DNA from: Psococerastis gibbosa
Taxonomy: Eukaryota > Arthropoda > Insecta > Psocodea > Psocidae
Direction: 5' to 3'
Assembly: GCA_963971405.1 (NCBI GenBank)
Contig: OZ020489.1
Location: 40,378,510-40,442,509 of the forward strand
DNA: 64,000 nt
Below, piece by piece: positions 54,153-63,351 of this stretch (position 1 is its first letter; each line of letters opens with the position of its first letter). The translations under genes were made by a program, and so were the position numbers. The notes under the pieces were generated by a model that saw only the letters and a program-made list of their open reading frames with translations, was not told where the DNA came from and ran no database searches.

Positions 54153-54856
54153 TTCTCGGTATCGCGTAGAGCTCGTCATTTCTACAAATACGCCACTCTG
54201 TATAATATACTTACGGAATATACTTAGATACCAGATAATAAATATACTAAAATAGATACTTGGAGGGAATTATCCTAAAATGTGAACAGTAAAAAGACAG
54301 AGCACGATATTTTAATAACAAATTACGAATAAAACTCCCCTCCCCACTTTAACCGAACAAACTTTGATATTTTGATCGACAAGCTTCAAGTACAGTTAAT
54401 AATAAACCCTTTGCTCCAACATCTTGACAATCTGTCTCTCAGCAACAAACTTTACCATCAGCAACAAGAAAATCCTAGTTAAGACAAGTTGCTGAAACTT
54501 GTAACGATCTCAGTCATTTTCCACGATTGCTTACATGTGAGTAACTTTTATTAAGCAACAGCCAACAAAGTCGCTTTAGTGGAAAACTTCATTTCCTTCA
54601 AAGCTTCCATGTTCTACCTAGCTTGGGTTGCACAATACGGCTCATTCATTCTGGCAACAATAAGATTGAATGAGGAAACGAGATTACTGATGTAGAGATG
54701 TAGACTGCAGAGGACAGCATTTTTTCCTCACTGAGTACTGTAGTGATGTGTTACTTCACACATTTTGTGGACTTAAGTCCGGATGTGCAGCCACCAGCAG
54801 TGGATGGAATCCAACGGACTGAATCCAACGGTCTGCAAGTGTGCGGTCTGCCTGTT
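54153..54856. other. No gene seen
   Basis: No recognised repeat or coding sequence. Confidence 0.4.
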
Positions 54857-54901
54857 TTGATTAGTAATACTAATTACTAATAAATTAGTATTACTAATCA
54901 A
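54857..54901. repeat. Perfect 19-bp-arm palindrome
   Basis: TTGATTAGTAATACTAATT (54857-54875) and its exact inverse (54883-54901) are separated by 7 bp. Too short to classify. Confidence 0.85.
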
Positions 54902-54974
54902 CATTGAGCCCAGAAATACTCAACACGCTGGCACAGTACTTGTCGCGTGACCCTCAAAATTAAAATAATAATTA

Positions 54975-55082
54975 TGTCCCAGGTCTTCCTAGTTGAGTGT
55001 AAGAGGGGGCTTCATAGCCCTAGTTCCGCTAAGTTGGCTTAGTAATAGAACAAAAGTCCTTATTTATTTTATTTTTTATTTA
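54975..55082 (+). repeat. SINE S3, 3' half
   Basis: GTCCCAGGTCTTCCTAGTTG, AGTGTAAGAGGGGGCTTCAT and AGTAATAGAACAAAAGTCC with a TTTA-rich tail. Confidence 0.75.
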
Positions 55083-55752
55083 TGCCCTATACTTACCTTA
55101 TCATCAGAAATTTTTAATCCATCAACATCAACATTTACACTTTTAAATGCACGCGTTGTCCATCTTAAGATACAATGAACAGTAGACGCGTGGTAGAATC
55201 GCTGACCTACCGGAGCTGCATCCGATGCATCGAGTCCTTTGGCTCGGCTAGTCAAAGGCCAGTGTACATGCGTTGAGATGGTGCAATCCGCTAACTCGGT
55301 TAATATAAGTTGGAGCTGGATTTAATGGAAAAGGAATCGGAATCGGACTAGTGGAGTTACATCGGATTCAGTCCATAGGAATTAATTCCACCTGGAGCTA
55401 CGTATCACTAGAGTAGGTACTGCTACTGCGATACTTATTCGTCCCATACAATGAGTGGTGTACTAATTTAATAACAGCAATCTTAACCTCTTTTTCATTG
55501 CTAGTTAAACGGTTTTTAACTAAACATTACAATTTACAATTTGGACCCATTAGGCCATAGGCCTAGCCGGTGATGGTTCCTGAAAAAAAGATAGCAGATT
55601 ATATAGGTTTTGCTTAAATTACGTTAAGTTACAGTATAGCAATGCAATGTGCAATAGAAAAATAAATCGTTCCAAACAGTCGGAACAAGGATCCGGCAAT
55701 CGAAGAAGAAAGATCTACTTACTGGGATGGGTTGGGATGGGAAAAAAAATCT
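55083..55752. other. No gene seen
   Basis: GATGCATCGAGTCC at 55225 is B-box-like without a partner. GGAATCGGAATCGGAC near 55340 is a short direct repeat. Confidence 0.35.
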
Positions 55753-55878
55753 ACTTGTCTCAAATCTCTACATGTCATGCGATCGGAGACGTGTCGTAAC
55801 TCACCACGGGTACTAACCTACAGAGGTGACTGAAAAGGCCATCCGGATACATTCATTAAATTGCTTGCATGCGATTAA

Positions 55879-55920
<42 letters not shown>
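55753..55920 (+). repeat. SINE S2, 5'-truncated, with T39 run
   Basis: The head is truncated, then GATCGGAGACGTGTCGTAAC, TACATTCATTAAATTGCTTG and GATTAACC lead straight into about 39 T (55881-55919). Other S2 copies have only 3-6 T here. Confidence 0.75.
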
Positions 55921-55922
<2 letters not shown>

Positions 55923-56339
55923 TGTGAGCAAAAACAAAAAGGGACGAATTCCATCAAGATGCTGACTCTCCTCTTAAGGAGTCAGGGCCAGAATTCAACT
56001 GCAGGCCTAGCACTATTGGAATATAAATTAACTAACGGGAATTAAAGCGGATAATAATTAAATTGCAAATTGTTTTATCTTCAATTCACTTCGGAATGTC
56101 CCCCTGTGAATAGGGACCTTAACATACCCTATAGGGGTTTACATAGCTGAATTAAGTATGCTTATATATGGGAACGGCAAACTACAAAACTATTCCCTTT
56201 GGATTGTCTCACTGGACAGAGCAATCAGATAATAGGGGTCTTAAATACCCCCATGGGGGTTTACTCAGCTAAATTTCTCCTGCAAGTAGAAGGTATTAAA
56301 ACTACAAAACGCAAACAAACTTGAATTCACTCTAGTTTA
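55921..56339 (+). repeat. Repeat F, left part (target of MITE array)
   Basis: Holds two related sub-blocks (TAGGGACCTTAACATACCCT and TAGGGGTCTTAAATACCCCC). From 56180 it is collinear with 59995-60155. Repeat F resumes at 58708 after the MITE array. Confidence 0.65.
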
Positions 56340-57539
56340 GGGCCCGTTTACAGCATATGGTTGCGGGAACGCGTCTGGCGTAGAATGAAGATATACGTAT
56401 AGGTTTGTATAAGTTGGTTTATTTACATAGCAAGCATTGTGGTTTTTAATTAGAAAAGCTTCACACGGCTTATAAGAAGGAAACTCATTGTACACACGGA
56501 ATGACAAGCTTATCCTATCTTTATTTAAAGCTAGACCCGTTCCTGCAAACGCCTGCTATGAACAAATTCGAATCCATTCTAGTTTAGGGCCCGTTTACAG
56601 CATGTGGTTGCGGGAATGGGTCTGGCGTTGAATAAAGATATAAGTATAGGTTTGTATAAGTTGGTTTATTTACATAGCAAGCATGGTCGCTTTTAATTAG
56701 AAAAGCTTCACACGACGAAGGACAGAAGGAAACTCATTGTACACACGGAATGACAAGCTTATTCTATCTTTATTTAAAGCTAGACCCGTTCCTGCAAACG
56801 CCTGCTATGAACAAACTCGAATCCATTCTAGTTTAGGGCCCGTTTACAGCATGTGGTTGCGGGAATGGGTCTGGCGTTGAATAAAGATATAAGTATAGGT
56901 TTGTATAAGTTGGTTTATATACATAGCAAGCATGGTCGCTTTTAATTAGAAAAGCTTCACACGACGAAGGACAGAAGGAAACTCATTGTACACACGGAAT
57001 GACAAGCTTATTCTATCTTTATTTAAAGCTAGACCCGTTCCTGCAAACGCCTGCTATGAACAAACTCGAATCCATTCTAGTTTAGGGCCCGTTTACAGCA
57101 TGTGGTTGCGGGAATGGGTCTGGCGTTGAATAAAGATATAAGTATAGGTTTGTATAAGTTGGTTTATTTACATAGCAAGCATGGTCGCTTTTAATTAGAA
57201 AAGCTTCACACGACGAAGGACAGAAGGAAACTCATTGTACACACGGAATGACAAGCTTATTCTATCTTTATTTAAAGCTAGACCCGTTCCTGCAAACGCC
57301 TGCTATGAACAAACTCGAATCCATTCTAGTTTAGGGCCCGTTTACAGCATGTGGTTGCGGGAATGGGTCTGGCGTTGAATAAAGATATAAGTATAGGTTT
57401 GTATAAGTTGGTTTATTGCTTTCCAATTTATACGTAGTATAAGGAAAGCTTTGTGACGGTCCAAATTTTCGATTCCGGGATTTCAACGGAATTACACTTT
57501 TTGAGGTCCCAGGAACCCAAAAAAGTGGTTTTTACGAAA

Positions 57540-57596
<57 letters not shown>

Positions 57597-58704
57597 GCTA
57601 TCTGTTCGTCGATTTCCGGGCAAACCACTTGGTCGATTATGATGAAAACGGCATGTAGGTTCACAAAAATCATACCTCGGGATAATTTTTTTTATTTAGG
57701 GCCAATTCAATTTAGGGGGGTTTTATTCTCAAAAAACTCCAAAAAACGTCTAAAAAAATTATTTCTCAAAAACGGCTGCAACGATTTCTCTTAAATTCAC
57801 ATATATTGTAGTCGTTATTAATATTGATAAAATTCAGGGGGTCGATTGCCCCTTGAAAGTTTGCTTCTGGGGGTAAAAAAATAAAAATACCTACCTAAAT
57901 TTTAATGAAAAATGACTAAAAAATAATTTTTCTGCGAAACCTTTCTATCGATGATTTCTACCTTCAGGCATGTATTAGGTGTTAAATTGAGTAACGAAAC
58001 GGAGCAGGTTACTTTCCCAAAAAAACTATTTGGTTTTGAGACAAAAAAATGTTTTTTTGAAAAAATGATAGAAAATTCATGCTCAACTGCAATGCGTGCT
58101 CTGCCATTATTACTGTGTGGTAATGTGTTTGTCTGACCTATCTAAAATTTACCTCCCCTCCAGTGACGTTAGATGGACAACCCACCCCCCCCCCCCCCCC
58201 GAGATATCGCGGAAATTTAACTATAGGAAAATTATTTACTATGAAATTACTCATTTTCTCTATCTACTAATTTTGATAAATTGGAAAGCATGTTCGAGTA
58301 AACTCGAACCGGTTCTTTACATAGAAAGCATAGTCGCTTTTAATTAGAAAAGCTTCACACGGCTTATAAGAAGGAAACTCATTGTACACACGGAATGACA
58401 AGCTTATCCTATCTTTATTTAAAGCTAGACCCGTTCCTGCAAACGCTTGCTATGAACAAACTCGAATCCATTCTAGTTTGGGGCCCGTTTACAGCATGTG
58501 GTAGCGCGAGCGGGTCTGGCGTAGAATAAACATAACAGTATGTATACGTTGAAGTTTGCTTATTTACATAGAAGGTATAGTCGCTTTTATATAGAAAAGC
58601 TTCACAAGAAGAAGGAAACTCATTGTACACACGGAATGACAAGCTTAACCTATGTTTATTTTACGCCAGACCCGCTCCCGCAGCCACCTGCAGTAAACGA
58701 GCCT
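56340..58704. mobile_element. Harbinger-like MITE expanded into a tandem array (~249-bp units)
   Basis: Unit starts (GGGCCCGTTTACAGCATGTG) fall at 56340, 56587, 56836, 57085 and 57334, giving 247-249-bp spacing and near identity. A divergent last unit starts near 58480. Each unit has inverted ends (GCGGGAACGGGTCTGGCGT against AGACCCGTTCCTGCAAACGC). The outermost right end is ACGCCAGACCCGCTCCCGCA, GTAAACGAGCC. TTA/TTTA stands on both outer sides (56336-56339, 58704-58707). The same flanking repeat without any insert is present at 60152, so the whole array behaves as one insertion. A rolling-circle element splits the fifth unit. Confidence 0.85.
57417..58316 (+). mobile_element. Rolling-circle (Helentron/HINE-like) element H1
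   Basis: 900 bp inserted between two T of the array unit (GTTTAT^TTACATAG) with no target duplication. The left tip TGCTTTCCAATTTAT is exactly inverted at 58276-58290, 26 bp before the right end. Between that and the end lies a perfect hairpin GTTCGAGT-AA-ACTCGAAC, then CGGTTCT. A run of 14 GTCT units (57541-57596) lies 125 bp from the left end. No protein is encoded, so it must be non-autonomous. A C-rich tract lies at 58184-58200. Confidence 0.8.
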
Positions 58705-58775
58705 TTAGAGGTTAACACTTTAAATCAACACGAACTTTGGGATGAAGTTATGTAACTGGATTAGTTCTTTAGATC

Positions 58776-59052
58776 GTTTCGTTGGACCGATGCCGGTCCG
58801 TCATTGAATATCGACTCATAATGGCTTCTGCAGATACATTCTTTCTGTATTTAGTAAACGGTATTAATAATAATATTAATATAATGGGCCTATAATATTT
58901 TTTTTAGGAATTATATCAGAGCTTGTTACATTAATAGGTGGTAAGGGTACCCCAAACAATTAACCCGTGCTGGAGCCCCCTATTAATTTAAAACAGCATA
59001 TAATTTTAGAATTATAGGTACAATGATACATTCAAAATAATCTTCCCATTTT
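58776..59052. other. Short stretch with LINE-3'-like block
   Basis: GGTACCCCAAACAATTAACC, CGTGCTGGAGCCCCCT resembles, in antisense, the CAGCACGGG...TTTGGG block at 7410 and 42470. Confidence 0.35.
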
Positions 59053-59918
59053 TGCTTTCCAATGTATACGTAGGCTAGTAGGCTATAAGGAAAGCTTTGT
59101 GATGGTCGAAATTTTCGATTGCGAGATTTCAACGGATTTACACGGTTTGAGGTCCCAGGAACCCCAAAAAGTTGTTTTTACGAAATATCTATCTGTCGCT
59201 CTGTCTCTTCATCGATTTCCGGGCAAAATACTGGGTCGATTTTGATGAAATTCGGCATGTAGGTTTACAAAAATCATATCTCCGAATTTTTTTATTTTGG
59301 GCTAAACTCAATTTGCGGGGGTTTTATTCTCAAAAAACTAAAAAAAAACGTCTAAAAAAGTTATTTCTCAAAACCTGCTCCAACTATTTCTTTTAAATTT
59401 ATATATTTTGTAGTCGTTATTAATGTCAACGAATTTCAATGGGTTGCTTGCCCCTTGATAGTTTGCTTCTGGGGGTAAAAAAATAAAAATAACTCAATTT
59501 TCATGAAAAATGACTTAAAAATAACTTTTCTGTGGAGCCTTTCTATCGATGATTTCTACCTTCAGATAGATATGTTTTAGGTGTTCAATTGAGTAACAAA
59601 ATGTAACAAAACCGAATAGGTTGTATTCCAAAAAAAATATTTGGTTCTGTGCAAAAAAGTCTTTTTTGAATAAATTATGGAAAATTCACTTTCCAATACA
59701 TTGCGTGCCTTGTTATTGTTACTACTGTTACAATGTATTGGTATGTTCGTTCCAGAATATGCAATTGAGTTTGAAGGGTTTTTTAATATATTGAGGTGAG
59801 CCCCCCGAGGGATCCGAAAGTTGACCATAGGGAAATTATTTACAATGAAATGACACATTAAGTCCATCTACTACTTTATAAATTGGAAAGTATGTTCGAG
59901 TAAACTCGGAACGGTTCT
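59053..59918 (+). mobile_element. Rolling-circle (Helentron/HINE-like) element H2
   Basis: 866 bp collinear with H1: left tip TGCTTTCCAATGTATAC, subterminal inverse TTATAAATTGGAAAGTA, hairpin GTTCGAGTAAACTCGGAA and end CGGTTCT. The microsatellite is reduced to ATCTATCTGTCGCTCTGTCT. Older than H1, judging by more mismatches in the inverted parts. Confidence 0.75.
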
Positions 59919-59994
59919 ATTAATACGGGGCGAGAGCATATTAATTAATTTCTCAGTCCAGTCTAACACTATGCCAAAATTCAGAAAGATTAAA

Positions 59995-60222
59995 ACTACA
60001 AAACCATTCTCATTGGATTGCCCCGCTCGAGCCAAAAGTCACAGAATATAGGGGTCTAAAAATGCCCCACTGGGGTTCACACAGGTGAATTCCTTTTTTA
60101 AGCAGACGGTATTAAAACTACAACAAGCAAACAAACTCAAAATCATTCTAGTTTAGAGGTAAAAAACATTAAATCCGCACTGGGTGTGGGATAAAGTCGG
60201 GCAACTGGATTAGTTCATTACA
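59995..60222 (+). repeat. Repeat F, copy 2, with empty MITE site
   Basis: Collinear with 56180-56339 joined to 58708-58775. At 60152-60155 the single TTTA corresponds to the two flanking copies at the MITE array, giving a paralogous pre-insertion sequence. It includes CTGGATTAGTTC downstream of the site. A C-rich tract follows at 60228-60240. Confidence 0.8.
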
Positions 60223-60449
60223 GATACCCCCCCCCCCCCCCTCTGTGCATTTTCAGTAATGCCTGGGCTACTTATACTAAGCTCTGTACCTGATACCTGC
60301 ACCAATTTAATCCGACTCTTTAATCTTCAGTTAGCATTCTGTTTACAGCGGGTATTTTTATTATGGGAATGTTTTTTGGTTAACAGGTTTCGCGTAAAAC
60401 CGAAATAACTTCGCTACGCGATTTTCGAACGGTATACAAATTCAGAACA

Positions 60450-60660
60450 AGTAGAGTAGTGGTATAGACTCCAACTTTCACCCAAAAGATTGTTGGTTCG
60501 AGTCCCACACTTGCTACATTTTCTAGCCATGCTTCGGAGAATATGTAAATCAGACGGTCCCGGGCTTTCCTATTTGAGTCTATAAGAGAGGGATATATAG
60601 CTCTAACTCCGCTAAGTTGGCTTAGTAGTAGAAGAAAAAGTCAATATTTATTTATTTTCA
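60450..60660 (+). repeat. tRNA-derived SINE S3, most complete copy
   Basis: A-box-like TAGAGTAGTGG (60452-60462) and B box GTTCGAGTC (60496-60504) at tRNA spacing, then CCACACTTGCTACATTTTCT, CCATGCTTCGGAGAATATGT, CCGGGCTTTCCTATTTGAGT and a TATTTATTTATTTTC tail. It serves as the reference for the family. Not a tRNA gene, because the acceptor arm does not close. Confidence 0.85.
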
Positions 60661-60949
60661 AAGGAACGAACCATCGTAGAGCCGCGTCAAAATATCCCTT
60701 AAATGAGCAGAAATGCTCCTCTACTTTTGGATACATTGCTTGTGGCCTTCACTAGCACTAATTGGCCACAGGTCTTGAACTCCGTCTTCAGGACATCCAC
60801 ACCAATAGTTTTTGGCACAAAATATAAAATTCAATAATTTTATTTTTATTTTTGTGGAATTTTTGGAGGGCAGCTACCCCCCCCCCCCCCCCTCTTCTCC
60901 CTCCCGCCCTGTATCCATCAGACTATGCTTGACGTTCCCTTATGTCCTG
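60661..60949. other. No gene seen; C18 tract
   Basis: C tract at about 60877-60894 within unremarkable sequence. Confidence 0.45.
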
Positions 60950-61310
60950 TTGTTTCTAACGCCTGCTTTCAGCATTTCTGCTTTAAGCAACCCTGTCAGC
61001 CTGGCGGGGGGAGTGAGTCTGTTTGTTAACTTGAGGCACCCTAAGGGCAGACTCTTTCACCTCGGGGAAAGGGGAGTTGACTAACAGGGTGGACCTCCTG
61101 ATTATAGTGGATTCCGAACCACTTGGGGAACATGGTAAAGTCACACGATTAAATCGGAGGTGACCAGGACTCGACTTATACTGCCTGAGCGAGTTATCAT
61201 GTCCCACCAGGTTCCCCTGCCAACGCTGTGCACACTACCAAGTTGCCGCAGTTTGAAACATGCTCTGCTCTAATGGAATCAACATGGTAAGGCCGTTGGC
61301 GATGTCCTAC
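60950..61310 (-). repeat. R4, nearly complete
   Basis: Antisense of 10431-10800, from TTGTTTCTAACGCCTGCTTT to GAATCAACATGGTAAGGCCG, with the CAA tail reduced to AAACAACAGG. Confidence 0.75.
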
Positions 61311-61740
61311 CGACATCCTTTCTATTGTACAATATTAGACAAAGTATAATGATTCTATAATGATTCTAAAGTCCAGAGACAGTGTGCTAAATAGTGGGGT
61401 TCACCTCCTAGGGAAACCTATAGCTCCCCAAATACCTGCTCATTATTCAAAAGCTCCAGGAATGCGTAACAAAGGGGTTAGACACACCTTTCTCTTGTAA
61501 TTGCTATTCTCACTTCAATCCGTTAACGCTTTCTCTAATATGTCCATAGGGAGTCTTGGCAAAATATTCATAACTCTGTCCTTAAGAGAATTCAGCACAT
61601 TAGTGGTGACTTAAAAAAATTGTTGGGGTACTCGGATATGTAGCGACTTTAGTTGTTTCGGTAAACATTTTCTATACCATGATGACTCAACTTGATGACT
61701 ATGACTGTTAGATATTGGTATGACTAAACTTATGAATGTG
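61311..61740. other. No gene seen
   Basis: No recognised repeat or coding sequence. Confidence 0.4.
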
Positions 61741-61853
61741 CCAACGGCCTTACCATGTTGATTTAACCAGAACAGAACCTGTTCCAAACTGCGGCAAACA
61801 TGGTAGTGCGCACAGCGTTGGCAGGGGAACATGGTGGGATATGATATGCATGC
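61741..61853 (+). repeat. R4, 5' fragment
   Basis: CAACGGCCTTACCATGTTGA and GTAGTGCGCACAGCGTTGGC, truncated after ACATGGTGGGATATGA. Confidence 0.7.
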
Positions 61854-62212
61854 ATACAGTATATGTTATTGTGGGGAAACCTACAGTATCAGCTGCTGTG
61901 GCGGTATGAATGGAGAACTTTTGTATAGGAATCCATTGCGAAATGATATCATTTTATTCACAATATAACTTTACTTCACAGTCCAAACTTATCATAAAAA
62001 TAAAGAGCTCCTGGTATTCGAAATGCTGTATTTTGTTATGAAAATCCACTGAAGTCATGTTTTTGATACATATTTACAAAATATACAATTTATTTAAATA
62101 AATTTGAAATTAGAGCTCACCTAGGATTTTTCATTGTTTAGGGACATAAAATATAGTAAATAAAATCGTCTCCTTTTTAACATTGTAATATTTTGAACAC
62201 ATCGCTCATGCA
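61854..62212. other. No gene seen
   Basis: AT-rich sequence. Confidence 0.45.
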
Positions 62213-62583
62213 CGAGAAAAGTGACACATTTCAAAAAATTGCAAAATTGAGTTATTTATACAAAAATGTCGACGAAAATATAGCGAATTTTATAAATGTA
62301 GTGTCACATATCTAGTTTAATTTGTTTCCATAAGATTGCGTTTTGTCACTGATCCATTGTCAAGTTTGACTACTTCGGGTTTGGCAATACTGACATAATT
62401 CGGAATGTGCTCCAGGCGTTGACGTGGTAATTACTCTTCTCTTTCAAGTGAATTGTCACATCTCAAAAGTATTAAGGGCCTCGATAGTACTACAAGTAAA
62501 AACTAAAAAATGGTCAGAACTAAAATTTGAATTATCTCAAAAGTCAATATTTAGAAATGTGTCACTTTTCTCGTGCATGAGCG
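62213..62583. mobile_element. MITE with perfect 30-bp TIRs and ACAT duplication
   Basis: CGCTCATGCACGAGAAAAGT (start of the left TIR, 62213-62242) is exactly inverted at 62554-62583. ACAT flanks both ends (62209-62212, 62584-62587). The 371-bp interior is non-coding. A 4-bp duplication leaves several superfamilies possible, so none is assigned. Confidence 0.8.
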
Positions 62584-62609
62584 ACATATTTAAGAAAATA
62601 AATTATATC

Positions 62610-62725
62610 ATTGTCAATATTACATATAAAACTAAAAAACCACGACCGGTTTCGACCTTATGATGATGACACTTGACTTGAAAAACTTCCTATTTGTAGT
62701 TTTTTATGTAATATTGACAAAGACA
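62610..62725. repeat. Small inverted repeat around CCGGTTTCGACC
   Basis: TTGTCAATATTACATA (62613) pairs with TATGTAATATTGACAA (62706). The loop contains CACGACCGGTTTCGACCTTA. It abuts the LINE fragment downstream. Confidence 0.6.
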
Positions 62726-63235
62726 AAGAGTCTGTGCACACGACGTAAAATTGCTGATGCCATATATATCTATAAAGTATTAAATGGCCTAGAAGACAAT
62801 CAAAATTTCTTGAGCAAACTAAATTTTATTGTACCCCAGTTTCCAACAAGAAATTTTAACTTATTTTACCAGCCGCAAAACAGGATTGACGTAGCCATAA
62901 ATTCTCCAATAAACAGGCTCACTCATTTATTACTAAATGATCATGACACCTTAGATCCATTTATGCAAAGCTTGGAATTATTCAGAGGAACTTGTAACCA
63001 AATTTTATTGTAAGAATGGTAGTTAGGATATATTTATATATTACGTTGTTCTTTGGTAGTTAGGTAGGTTTTTTTTATAAATTTAAATTATTTAATCAGA
63101 AGTTACAATAGGCTATAAACAGTAGGAATTTTTGCTGTTGTTGTTTTTTCGCTTTACATTATGTAATATTTATACACATAAGGGCTACGGCTGTGTACGA
63201 TGTAATAAAAATTTTTTCTATTCTATTCTAAGACG
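62726..63235 (+). pseudogene. CR1/jockey-like LINE: ORF2 C-terminus and (TTCTA)n tail
   Basis: The open frame to 63013 reads LCTRRKIADAIYIYKVLNGL, LNFIVPQFPTRNFNLFYQPQ and NSPINRLTHLLLNDHDTLDP, then FMQSLELFRGTCNQIL. This is the RRK.AD..F.YK.LN...NSP..R...N section that ends ORF2 of CR1/jockey-type LINEs. The ~220-bp 3' UTR ends in TTCTATTCTATTCTA (63217-63231). Truncated at its 5' side, with no catalytic domain. The frame is undamaged, so it is comparatively young. Confidence 0.8.
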
Positions 63236-63351
63236 TAATTTTTTTCAAAATATACAATATACTAGTAAAATGCAGTGCGGACGCATGTATTGTATTTGAC
63301 AAGCGTTTAGAACGCAAAATTCGATACTTTCTGAAGATACGCATCCAACCA

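Noticed and set aside
56340-57420. Regular direct repeats resembling a CRISPR-like array
   Set aside because: Units are ~249 bp, identical throughout with no unique spacers, and carry transposon inverted ends. The genome is eukaryotic.
57428-57794. ORFs on both strands through the GTCT tract (repeated SVCL or TDRQ residues)
   Set aside because: Translation of a tetranucleotide microsatellite inside a non-coding rolling-circle element.
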